Origin: Thalassospira profundimaris
GTDB taxonomy: Bacteria; Pseudomonadota; Alphaproteobacteria; Rhodospirillales; Thalassospiraceae
Assembly: GCF_003326755.1 (NCBI RefSeq)
Contig: NZ_JPWH01000026.1
Location: 1-60,724, forward strand
Reading direction: 5' to 3'
Length of the DNA: 60,724 nucleotides
Shown here: piece by piece, positions 25,667-33,456 of the stretch
Position numbering within the stretch: position 1 is the stretch's first letter
Layout: each line of letters starts with the position of its first letter
Notes under the pieces: generated by a model
The model's database searches: none
The model's input: only the letters and a program-made list of their open reading frames with translations
Told to the model about the DNA's origin: nothing
Translations under genes and position numbers: made by a program

Positions 25667-26930
25667 TCGTTCCCGGTCCAGTTCAATGGTTGTGCGTTCT
25701 TTGGGACGTGTCTTGCCCCTGATCGGCAGCGTCATGCGGCCCAAATCCGTACTGGAACGCATGCTGGTGCGGATTTTGGCGCATTTGCACTATGGGCGGT
25801 TAACCCTGGTCCTGCCCGATGGACGCACCCTTAATTTTTCCGGGCGCGAGAACCTGGACCTGCATGCGGTGCTGGAATTGCGCAACTGGCGCGCCCTGCG
25901 CAAGCTGTTTACCGGCGGCGATCTTGCCTTTGCCGAGGCCTATATCGAAGGTGAATGGCGCAGCCCCGATCTGACGCGCCTGATGCGCTTTGCCATTGCC
26001 AATGAAAACATCGTCAAGGCGCGCTTTGCTGCCGGTGTATTTTCTCGTTTGATGTATCGGGCCGCGCATTTGCGCAATGCCAATACCCTTGAAGGATCGC
26101 GGCGCAATATTTCCTATCACTATGATTTGGGCAATGACTTTTACAAGCTGTGGCTGGACCCCGGCATGACCTATTCCTCCGCCCTGTATCAGCATGAAAA
26201 CCAATCGCTGGCCGATGCCCAGCAGGCGAAATATGACCGTATCTGCGAACTTGCCGGGCTTAAACCCGGTGAAACAGTGCTGGAAGTCGGCTGCGGCTGG
26301 GGCGGCTTTGCCGAGATTGCCGCAGGCAAATATGGCTGCCATGTCGATGGTGTAACCCTGTCGCATGAACAGCTTGCCTATGCCCGCCAGCGTTTGAGCG
26401 ATGCCGGGCTGGCGGAGCGTGCCGTGATGCGGTTGCGCGACTATCGCCACCAGGACGGGCAATATGACCATCTGGTCTCGATCGAAATGTTCGAGGCGGT
26501 GGGCGAGGAAAACTGGGCCACCTATTTTGACATGGTGCGCCAGCGTTTGCGCCCGGGCGGCAAGGCGGTTTTGCAAATCATCACCATTGCCGAGGACCGC
26601 TTTGACAGCTATCGCTCCGGCGCGGATTTTATTCAGCGTTATATTTTCCCTGGCGGGATGCTGCCGTCCCCCTCTGCTCTTGAAAAGGCGGTGAATGCGG
26701 CAGGGCTTAAAATGCAGCATTCGGAATTTTTTGGTCAATCCTATGCCCGCACCCTGGCGGAATGGCAGCGCGATTTTCAGCATAACTGGGAAACCATTGC
26801 CAAGCAGGGCTTTGATGGCCGTTTTAAACGGATGTGGGAATATTACCTGTCTTACTGCCAGACCGGGTTTGAAGCAGGCAGCATTGATGTTGGCCTGTTT
26901 GTCATTACCCATGACAGCCAACATCGTTAA
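25659..26930 (+). CDS. Cyclopropane-fatty-acid-synthase-like SAM methyltransferase
   Basis: A 423-residue SAM-dependent methyltransferase of the mycolic/cyclopropane fatty acid synthase family, acting on unsaturated acyl chains of membrane phospholipids. Motifs are the lipid-proximal YHYDLGNDFYKLWLDPGM block (~153-171), the SAM site VLEVGCGWGGFAEIA (~207-220), an EMFEAVGEENW segment and a C-terminal YCQTGFEAG. The ATG at 25659, inside the end of the DUF1365 gene, has AGGAAAAGG upstream. In R. sphaeroides, relatives under RpoE control convert cis-vaccenoyl chains to a methylated acid that is then turned into a furan fatty acid. Whether this enzyme makes a cyclopropane ring or a methyl branch cannot be told from sequence. 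Confidence 0.93.
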   Translation: MPDRSRSSSMVVRSLGRVLPLIGSVMRPKSVLERMLVRILAHLHYGRLTLVLPDGRTLNFSGRENLDLHAVLELRNWRALRKLFTGGDLAFAEAYIEGEWRSPDLTRLMRFAIANENIVKARFAAGVFSRLMYRAAHLRNANTLEGSRRNISYHYDLGNDFYKLWLDPGMTYSSALYQHENQSLADAQQAKYDRICELAGLKPGETVLEVGCGWGGFAEIAAGKYGCHVDGVTLSHEQLAYARQRLSDAGLAERAVMRLRDYRHQDGQYDHLVSIEMFEAVGEENWATYFDMVRQRLRPGGKAVLQIITIAEDRFDSYRSGADFIQRYIFPGGMLPSPSALEKAVNAAGLKMQHSEFFGQSYARTLAEWQRDFQHNWETIAKQGFDGRFKRMWEYYLSYCQTGFEAGSIDVGLFVITHDSQHR

Positions 26931-26948
26931 GCCGCCCGTGCAGATGTG

Positions 26949-28358
26949 ATGGCAGGCAAGCCCAACCGTTTAACGCAATTATGTTATGCCACCCCGGCAC
27001 TGGCGGCGGCGATACCAACGATTCCGGCTTATATCCTGCTGCCCAGCCTCTATGGCGATACGCTGGGTCTTGGGCTGACGTTGACGGGGATGTTGTTCTT
27101 TGTCATCCGCCTGATCGATATGTTTACCGACCCGCTGGTGGGGTATTTGTCCGATCATACCAAAACGCGCAAACCCTGGGTCATTGCCGGGGCGGTGCTG
27201 GCGGGCATTGGCATCTGGTTTTTGTTTAACCCGCCAGCGGCCCCCTCGGGCTTTTATCTGTTTGGCTGGGCCAGTTTGCTGTTTATCGGCTGGACGATGT
27301 TTCAGGTGCCTTATCTGGCGTGGGGGGCCGAACTTTCCGGCGATTATGACCAGCGGGGCAATATTTCCGCCCTGCGCGAAGGCACCGGGCTGGTGGGCAT
27401 TTTGCTGGCCGGGGCAGTACCGGTTGTGGCGGGTATTAACGCACCATTGGCGCAAACATCCCTGCTTGGGAATGTTACTCTTGTTGTCGGGGTGCTTGGG
27501 GTGTTGATTTTGGCGCTTTTTGTGCCCGATATGCTGCGCAACAAAAAGGGTGTGCAGGGTGACAATCTTAAATCGGCCCTGACCGCCGGAGCGGGCAGGA
27601 AGGGTCAAAAGCCGGAAAAATCCCCTTCAAGGTTTGATCAGGTACGCGCAGGCCTCGCCGGTTTGTGGCAGAACCGGCTGTTTGTGCGGCTGTTATGTGC
27701 CTGGTTGATCAATGGCCTGGCCAACGGTTTGCCTGCTGTCTGTTTTCCGCTTTTTGTCCGTTACGGGCTGGATTTAAGCCCGGCAGACCAGAATATTCTG
27801 ATCCTGCTTTATTTCGCGGTCGCGGTGATTGCCATGCCGGTTTGGGTGATGCTGGGCGGGCGTTTTGGCAGGCCCGTCATTTGGTGCTGGGCGATGGTTG
27901 CGGCGATTGTCGCCTTTGTCTTTGTTCCGGTGTTGGGGCAGGGTGATTTTATCGGTTTTGCCGTGATTTGTGCGGTCACAGGGGCCGCCCTTGGCGCGGA
28001 CCTGGCCTTGCCACCTGCCATTCAGGCCGATGTGGATGACTGGGATCATTACCGTTTTGGTGCATCCCGCACCGGGCTTTTGTTTGCCCTGTGGAATATG
28101 ACCAACAAGCTGGCCCTTGCCCTGGCAGCGGGGGTGGCGTTTCCGGTTTTGGGGGCCGTGGGTTTAAATACCGGCGGCGTGATGGCGCAAAGCGGAACCG
28201 CAGAGGCAAATCAATGGGCCCTGGGGGTTTTGGTGGTGATCTATGCCATTGTTCCCGTCGTACTGAAAATTATGGCCGTTGCGATGATGTGGCGTTTCCC
28301 TCTGGGGCGGCGTCATCAACTGGCCCTGCGTCGGCGTCTTGACCGTCGCATGTCGTGA
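26949..28358 (+). CDS. MFS transporter of the GPH (MelB-like) family
   Basis: A 469-residue inner-membrane protein with about 12 helices. It has the GPH/MFS_2 signature RLIDMFTDPLVGYLSDHTKTRKPWV, with the conserved Asp residues near helix 2 and the loop 2-3 motif. Characterised members are cation-coupled sugar or lysophospholipid carriers. Its position, 18 bp after the methyltransferase gene and before a lipoprotein gene, suggests a role in moving a lipid or lipid precursor in this RpoE operon rather than free sugar uptake; that is inference. GTG 26946 directly precedes the chosen ATG. Confidence 0.85.
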   Translation: MAGKPNRLTQLCYATPALAAAIPTIPAYILLPSLYGDTLGLGLTLTGMLFFVIRLIDMFTDPLVGYLSDHTKTRKPWVIAGAVLAGIGIWFLFNPPAAPSGFYLFGWASLLFIGWTMFQVPYLAWGAELSGDYDQRGNISALREGTGLVGILLAGAVPVVAGINAPLAQTSLLGNVTLVVGVLGVLILALFVPDMLRNKKGVQGDNLKSALTAGAGRKGQKPEKSPSRFDQVRAGLAGLWQNRLFVRLLCAWLINGLANGLPAVCFPLFVRYGLDLSPADQNILILLYFAVAVIAMPVWVMLGGRFGRPVIWCWAMVAAIVAFVFVPVLGQGDFIGFAVICAVTGAALGADLALPPAIQADVDDWDHYRFGASRTGLLFALWNMTNKLALALAAGVAFPVLGAVGLNTGGVMAQSGTAEANQWALGVLVVIYAIVPVVLKIMAVAMMWRFPLGRRHQLALRRRLDRRMS

Positions 28359-28388
28359 TCTTTGCGATTGAAACAAAGGAATATCAAC

Positions 28389-28943
28389 ATGCTGCGGACA
28401 GGGCTGCTTTTTCTGTTTGTAATCGTCATCGGTGGATGTTCGGCAATGAAGCCCCAGGATTTTGCCCACAAGGAACCCGTTTTTGATGTCTATGCCTATT
28501 TTCAGGGCCATAGCCGCGCCTGGGGCATATTTGAAGACCGCTTTGGCAAACTGCGCCGCCAGTTTACGGTTGATATTCACGGCGAAGTCACTGACGGGGT
28601 TCTGACCCTGACCGAAGATTTTGTCTATGACGATGGCGAGACCGAGCAGCGCATCTGGAAAATTAACAAAACCGGCGATCATACCTACGAAGGCACGTTT
28701 GGCGATATTGTGGGCGTTGCCCTGGGTGAACAATATGGCAATGCGCTGAACTGGAATTATGAAATGGACCTGAAGGTGGGCGATGGTACCTGGCGGGTCA
28801 GCTTTGACGACTGGATGTTTTTGCAGCCCAATGGGGTTTTGGTCAATCGGGCGCGGGTGCGCAAATGGGGCCTGGAAATTGGCGAGGTTTCGCTGTTTTT
28901 TGCCAAGCCTAATGCGCCACTTTTTTCGCAAGCTGCCGAATGA
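28389..28943 (+). CDS. DUF3833 lipoprotein
   Basis: A 184-residue lipoprotein of the DUF3833 family. The first 17 residues are a hydrophobic signal with a VIGGC lipobox, so the mature protein is lipidated at Cys and probably held in the outer membrane. The remainder is a lipocalin-like beta-rich domain with the family's FEDRFGKLRRQFTVDI, LTEDFVYDDGE and LNWNYEMDLKVGDGTWRVSFDDWMF segments. The ATG at 28389 follows AAAGGAAT. It is the last gene of the RpoE-linked operon, and its final 35 bp overlap the end of the convergent NTF2-like gene. Binding or presenting a modified lipid is a plausible but untested role. Confidence 0.88.
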   Translation: MLRTGLLFLFVIVIGGCSAMKPQDFAHKEPVFDVYAYFQGHSRAWGIFEDRFGKLRRQFTVDIHGEVTDGVLTLTEDFVYDDGETEQRIWKINKTGDHTYEGTFGDIVGVALGEQYGNALNWNYEMDLKVGDGTWRVSFDDWMFLQPNGVLVNRARVRKWGLEIGEVSLFFAKPNAPLFSQAAE

Positions 28944-29361
28944 TCCAGCGCAGCACCGGAATTTTGGCATAAAATTCTGTGCCGGAATCCCAATGGTCCT
29001 TGTGGGTGGCAATCAGGGTGCCATCGGTGTTGAATGTCACCTCCGACATGCCGGTAAATTCCCAAAGGCCAATGACCGGGACCTTGGCCGAAAACTGCCA
29101 GCGCAAAAATCCCATCTCCTGACATACCATCGCATGGGTGATGGTGAATTTGGCGCCCTTCGCACCTTCAAACATTTTGCCCATATAGTCGCACAGCGCA
29201 TCCTGCCCGGTGATGGTGGTAAACGGGTCGGTAAAGCAGATGTCGCGGGTGGTGACTTTTTTTAAATCTGCCAGGGTGTCGGGGCTAAGCGTGGCATAAA
29301 TTCTGGCATAGTTTTCCAGCGTTGCCTGGCGTGTGTCATGGGTGTTTTCCGTCCCGTTCAT
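28909..29361 (-). CDS. NTF2-like (SnoaL-type) protein
   Basis: A 150-residue single-domain protein with an alpha+beta cone fold: a helix with YARIYATLSPDTLADLKKVTTRDICFTDPF, then strands ending in HKDHWDSGTEFYAKIPVLRWIIRQLAKKV. The DHWDSG segment is common in NTF2-like proteins encoded next to SDR and cyclopropane-synthase genes. The fold can be enzymatic (isomerase or cyclase type) or a small-molecule binder, and nothing here decides between them. It overlaps the SDR gene by an ATGA and is the last gene of a three-gene operon that runs head-on into the RpoE-linked operon. Confidence 0.82.
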   Translation of the reverse strand: MNGTENTHDTRQATLENYARIYATLSPDTLADLKKVTTRDICFTDPFTTITGQDALCDYMGKMFEGAKGAKFTITHAMVCQEMGFLRWQFSAKVPVIGLWEFTGMSEVTFNTDGTLIATHKDHWDSGTEFYAKIPVLRWIIRQLAKKVAH

Positions 29362-30134
29362 TTTTGCATCACCCGCTCAATCATTTTGAAATACCAGCGA
29401 TAGGGCAAAATCCGCCCGATTTTAAGCTGCCTTACAAAGGGCGGTGGAAAGGCGATTTCAAAATCGTCATTCTTGCGCAAACCGTTATAGATGAAATCTG
29501 CCGCCTGTTCCGGCGTTTGCAAATAGGGCATTTCAAAATCGTTTTGCGCCGTCATCGGCGTTTCGACAAAACCCGGGTTAATCACCCGTATGACAACCCC
29601 TGTGCCGCTTAATTCCTCGCGCAGGGTTTCACACAGATTGATCAGGGCGGCCTTGGTCGGCCCATAGGCCCCGGCCTTGGGCAGGCCCCGATACCCCGCG
29701 ACCGAGGCGGTAATGGCAATTTCGCCCGATCCGCGCGCGCACATTTTGCGCAATATCGGATCCAGGCAATTCACTGCGCCCTGATAATTGACGGCAATAT
29801 GTTTGGCGATGGTGTCGCGGGAAAATTCCGCGACGGGCATGGGTTTGTAAAATCCGGCGCAATAAACCATCAGGTCGGGCAGGCCATACTCGGCCTCGAT
29901 CCGTGCCAGGGCCTCGTCAAGGGCTGCGGGATCGGTGACATCGCAGGGGACGCTGGCGATGCGCGGGCTGGCCGCAGCAATGTCCTGCAAGCTATCGGCC
30001 GAGCGGGCGGAAATAACCATTTTTGCCATTTCGGCATCGGTGGTTTCGCGGATAAATTTTTGCACCAGGGCCGCGCCGATCCCGCTGGAGGCCCCGATGA
30101 TCCAGACGGTTTTCCAGTGTTTGTTTTTGCTCAT
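29358..30134 (-). CDS. SDR-family NAD(P)-dependent oxidoreductase
   Basis: A 258-residue classical short-chain dehydrogenase. The cofactor motif GASSGIG is at 14-20 and the catalytic residues are Ser144 (ITASVAG), Tyr157 and Lys161 (YGPTK); an NAG-equivalent YCAGFYKP is at ~91. The C-terminal 40 residues contain a hydrophobic, proline-containing segment (FPPPFVRQLKIGRILPYRWYF) that may bring it to the membrane, as in lipid-acting SDRs. It is translationally coupled to both neighbours (ATGA overlaps at each end). An oxidation or reduction step on a lipid-derived intermediate is suggested by context. Confidence 0.92.
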   Translation of the reverse strand: MSKNKHWKTVWIIGASSGIGAALVQKFIRETTDAEMAKMVISARSADSLQDIAAASPRIASVPCDVTDPAALDEALARIEAEYGLPDLMVYCAGFYKPMPVAEFSRDTIAKHIAVNYQGAVNCLDPILRKMCARGSGEIAITASVAGYRGLPKAGAYGPTKAALINLCETLREELSGTGVVIRVINPGFVETPMTAQNDFEMPYLQTPEQAADFIYNGLRKNDDFEIAFPPPFVRQLKIGRILPYRWYFKMIERVMQK

Positions 30135-30928
30135 TGCGGGCTCCCGTCGATTTTGGTGCAGGTCAGGCAGCGATAGGTAATTTTGGATCCGTCACGCGCG
30201 GTAAAGGACAGACCGACCCAACGCCCCTGGTCGTCATACCAGGCATCGGTGTTAAGCTCCCCCTCATAGCGGATATGGGTTGCCGTGATGGTGGCCGCCC
30301 CGCCATTGCCAGCCACAATCTTTTCTGTTCCAAGATTGGTGATTTTTACGTCGTTTTCATTGCCTGTCAGGGTGTTTAACACCGTCGAATGGGATAAAAT
30401 ACCGCAATGCCAGTGATTGGTCGGGAATATATCTCCCGGCAGCGAACGGGTGCCATTCGGGCCTGTGACAACAAGTTTGCCGGTTGGCGTATCTTTTTGC
30501 GCGGAAATGGTGGTTTTATCGCCGTCGTCATCAACCGTAACCGCCAGTTTTGCCAGTTCGTCCTTTTGCCAAAGGGCTTCGGATCGATAGACAAACTGAT
30601 AGGCGCTAAAGCCTAAAAGGCTGACCTTGATGTCGCTTTCGGAAATCACCTGCAAACCGTCACGCCCCTGATGGAACGATACATGATGGGTCCCAACCGG
30701 CGATCCTTCGCGGCGGATTTGAAAGGTCCAGTCGCTGCCCCCATACAGTTTTACCGGGTTGATCGTGCGGCAATTGGCATCGGGCAGGATGGCGGGCTTA
30801 GGGGCCTTGTCATTGCCAGACGGTGCGGCGCCATGAGCCGGGGCGGCAAAACACAAAGCCCATAAAACCGCTGCCATCTGCGTTGTTCGCAGCATAAAGG
30901 GCGCGTACCGGAAGCCAAAACCTGTCAT
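30131..30928 (-). CDS. Exported DUF6134-like protein
   Basis: A 265-residue protein with a signal peptide (hydrophobic ~18-30, cleavage near AHG/AAP). The mature domain is beta-rich, with LYGGSDWTFQIRREGSPVGTHHVSF, a SLLGFSAYQFVYRSEALW segment and a paired-Cys end (RCLTCTK). It resembles the DUF6134 family, whose function is unknown; the fold may relate to the DUF3108 lipid/polysaccharide-associated group. The start has AGGA upstream; an internal ATG at residue 12 is possible. First gene of the three-gene operon, coupled to the SDR gene by an ATGA overlap. I could not find an RpoE-type promoter in front of it. Confidence 0.75.
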   Translation of the reverse strand: MTGFGFRYAPFMLRTTQMAAVLWALCFAAPAHGAAPSGNDKAPKPAILPDANCRTINPVKLYGGSDWTFQIRREGSPVGTHHVSFHQGRDGLQVISESDIKVSLLGFSAYQFVYRSEALWQKDELAKLAVTVDDDGDKTTISAQKDTPTGKLVVTGPNGTRSLPGDIFPTNHWHCGILSHSTVLNTLTGNENDVKITNLGTEKIVAGNGGAATITATHIRYEGELNTDAWYDDQGRWVGLSFTARDGSKITYRCLTCTKIDGSPQ

Positions 30929-31204
30929 TTTTTAATTCCTGCTGCCAATGGTGGATGTGCCAAAGTATGGGGCCGGTTGCGTGCCCGGTTGCGTCTGATG
31001 CGGGTCTTTGGTTATCCTGATCACAATGATAGGGACGACCAAAACCGGGGCTATTGTGCCGCTTTAAACGGGGGCAATTGTCAACCTGATGGTGACTTTG
31101 GGCGTTAATCCATATATTTCCTACGCAAATTCCTTGGTGCCAGATCAGAACAGCCTGGATCTGTTTTGTGATTTGGCCGTCACTGCCGGGCGGAAAGCAG
31201 TTTT

Positions 31205-31996
31205 ATGACCCATCCCATCGCGCAAGACCTGATCGCCTGCATTTTGCATCGCGATTCCAATATGATCATTATCAACAAGCCGCCGGGGCTGGCATCGCAT
31301 GGCGGGCCGAAAACCTATTTCCATGTCGATGCCTATTTGCCCGATATGACGTTTGGCATTGCCTCCATCCCGACACTGGCACACCGTTTGGACCGCGATA
31401 CTGCGGGTTGCCTGCTTTTGTGCCGCCATGCCAAATCATCCAAGCGGATTACGCGGCTGTTTACCGAAAAGAAAATCGAAAAGGCCTATTGGGCGGTGGT
31501 ACGCGGCGATATGCCCGATGACCACGGCTTTATCGATGCGCCGATTGCCAAGCTGAATGATGAAAGCGGCTGGCGCATGACGGTGGATGACAGCGGCCAG
31601 GAATCGCGTACTGAATACCGGGTGTTGGGCCGGGCACCGGATATGACCTGGCTGGAGCTGGTGCCCCATACCGGGCGGACCCACCAGTTGCGCGTGCATC
31701 TGGACCATATCGGTTTTCCGGTGCTGGGCGATCCGTTTTATGGCACCGGCGAAGCGCCGGTCTTTGGTGCGCCGCCAACGCTGCATTTGTTATCGCGCCA
31801 CCTGGTCGTGCCGTACCATGCCGACCGCGAGCCGGTGATTGCCGATGCCCCGCCGCCGGAATTGATGCGCGATGCCCTGGTTGCCTGTGGCTATGACGGG
31901 GAATTTGCCCCGCACCGGGCGTCAATTGACCGTCAATATGGCGGCGAGGACGGAGATGCTGACAGCCGAGAGCAAAGTTTCGACAGTGACGATTGA
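31205..31996 (+). CDS. RluA-family pseudouridine synthase
   Basis: A 263-residue RNA pseudouridine synthase without an S4 domain. The catalytic motif HRLDRDTAGCLLLCR (Asp near residue 63) and the RluA-type segments KAYWAVVRG, TGRTHQLRVHLDHIGFPVLGDPFYG are complete. Its length and lack of an S4 domain are closer to the RluA/TruC group than to RluC/D; the target RNA is not clear. GGAAAG precedes the ATG. The last ~25 residues (Asp/Glu/Ser/Gln-rich) lie in a 75-bp overlap with the convergent AEC transporter gene and are probably a lineage-specific extension. Confidence 0.92.
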   Translation: MTHPIAQDLIACILHRDSNMIIINKPPGLASHGGPKTYFHVDAYLPDMTFGIASIPTLAHRLDRDTAGCLLLCRHAKSSKRITRLFTEKKIEKAYWAVVRGDMPDDHGFIDAPIAKLNDESGWRMTVDDSGQESRTEYRVLGRAPDMTWLELVPHTGRTHQLRVHLDHIGFPVLGDPFYGTGEAPVFGAPPTLHLLSRHLVVPYHADREPVIADAPPPELMRDALVACGYDGEFAPHRASIDRQYGGEDGDADSREQSFDSDD

Positions 31997-32848
31997 CGCC
32001 ATGACATCGGCATCCCCACCCAATTGGCGCGCAAGAATATAGGCATTGCCCGCGCAGGGCATGCCCGCATACAAAACCCCCATTGCCAGCACCATGCCGT
32101 TAATTCCGGCAAGGTGCAGGGCAATGCCGGTGACAAGCGGCAAAAACGCCAGCTTGACGATGTTGCTAAAGGCAATCGCCCCAAGCGAACGCCGGTCGAG
32201 AATGAATTTAAGACCCGCCCCGACCGAAAGCAGGCTAAGCGGCAGGGCCGCAGTTTTCAGCAGGGAAGCGGTATTTTCAATCGGCAGGGGGATGTGGATA
32301 TGGGTGACATTCATAATCGCCCCGGCCCCGGCGGCCAGAATGATGGGGTTTTTGGCAAGGCCAATGGCAATACGTTTGAAATTGCCACCCCGGCCATTCA
32401 GGGCATTCAGAACCACAACAGCCAGAATATTGGTGACAATCACCATCACGGCGATAAACACAATCGCCAGAGCCAGCCCGTCACTGCCAAAAAGGGCCTC
32501 GGCCACGGCCAGCAGCACATAGCTATTATAGCGCACTGACCCCTGAAAGATGGAGGTAAAAAGCGGTGTGTTGGGCGTGATGACGCGGCGAAACACCAGC
32601 AGGACCGCTGCCAGGCCCAGGGTGGCCGCCATCGTGATCATCACGGCTTTGCCGGCATGGCCGGTGCTGAAATCAGCATGGTAAATGCCAATCATCAGCA
32701 GGGCCGGTAACAGCAGGTAATAGGTCAGCCGGTCAATCCCCGCCCAGACCTCGCCACTTTGGATCAGGTATTTTTTCAAAACCGCGCCAATAAGGATGGT
32801 GGCAAAAATCGGGAAGATGGCGGCGATTAACGTATAGGCAAAGGACAT
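31922..32848 (-). CDS. AEC-family transporter (auxin efflux carrier type)
   Basis: A 308-residue integral membrane protein with about ten helices in an inverted repeat. Family-typical regions include GSVRYNSYVLLAVAEALFG in the first half and GMPCAGNAYILARQLGGDADVMASIVTVETLLS near the C-terminus, the latter being the most conserved block. Bacterial AEC proteins move small organic anions such as malate or malonate. AGGCG precedes the ATG. It lies 68 bp downstream of mgsA on the same strand and may be co-transcribed with it. Its 3' end overlaps the RluA-like gene. Confidence 0.9.
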   Translation of the reverse strand: MSFAYTLIAAIFPIFATILIGAVLKKYLIQSGEVWAGIDRLTYYLLLPALLMIGIYHADFSTGHAGKAVMITMAATLGLAAVLLVFRRVITPNTPLFTSIFQGSVRYNSYVLLAVAEALFGSDGLALAIVFIAVMVIVTNILAVVVLNALNGRGGNFKRIAIGLAKNPIILAAGAGAIMNVTHIHIPLPIENTASLLKTAALPLSLLSVGAGLKFILDRRSLGAIAFSNIVKLAFLPLVTGIALHLAGINGMVLAMGVLYAGMPCAGNAYILARQLGGDADVMASIVTVETLLSAVSISVLAAILTVN

Positions 32849-32916
32849 GGGGCGCCTATGGATTGGGGTGTGTCAGGTGGGGCCGAGACGGGGATCGGGC
32901 GTGTTTGCCGGTTTAC

Positions 32917-33363
32917 TTAAAGCTTGCGATTGGTGTAATCGGCAAAGGCCTGTTCGGGGGAATGACCGCGATATTGCTCGCAGATTTCCTCGAATTTCGG
33001 ATTGCTGATCAGAAGGTCGGCGGTGCTGCGGTTGCATGCAATCGGCACTTCATACATGTTTGCCAGCCGGATCAGGGCGCGCACATCAACATCGTGGGGT
33101 TGGGGTGTCATCGGGTCGGTAAAGAAAAACATCGCCTGTAATTCACCATGCGCAATCATGGATCCCAATTGCTGATCCCCGCCAAACGGGCCGCTTTTTA
33201 ATGGTACGATATTCAAATTGGGGAAACGTTCCAAAAGGACGCGCCCGGTGGTACCGGTGGCAAAGATGCGGGCATCGGCAAACTGGTGTTTGTGGGTTTC
33301 CAGCCACTCTGCCATTTCACGTTTGCGACGGTCATGGGCAACAAGTCCGATGGATAGGGTCAT
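32917..33363 (-). CDS. mgsA: Methylglyoxal synthase
   Basis: A 148-residue cytosolic lyase converting dihydroxyacetone phosphate to methylglyoxal and phosphate, a bypass used when sugar phosphates build up. All family blocks are present: GLVAHDRRK (His10), ATGTTGRVL (phosphate binding), SGPFGGDQQLG with catalytic Asp63, FFTDPMTPQPHDVDV with His90, and the closing ACNRSTADLLI. Length is standard. GGGAG precedes the ATG. The AEC transporter gene follows on the same strand. Confidence 0.96.
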   Translation of the reverse strand: MTLSIGLVAHDRRKREMAEWLETHKHQFADARIFATGTTGRVLLERFPNLNIVPLKSGPFGGDQQLGSMIAHGELQAMFFFTDPMTPQPHDVDVRALIRLANMYEVPIACNRSTADLLISNPKFEEICEQYRGHSPEQAFADYTNRKL

Positions 33364-33456
33364 GGCAAAGCTCCCGCTTTAAAGATCGATACACGTCTTC
33401 TTATTAAGCATATAATGCGGCAAATGGTCACGCGGCATTGCAGATTGAGGCGTAAA

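Noticed and set aside
25800..26924. 374-codon open frame on the minus strand
   Set aside because: Antisense to the cyclopropane-synthase-like gene.
30929..31204. Search for a third RpoE promoter upstream of the DUF6134-SDR-NTF2 operon
   Set aside because: TGATCA occurs at 31018 but no CGTA-like -10 follows at 16-18 nt on the minus strand, so I do not claim direct RpoE control of that operon.
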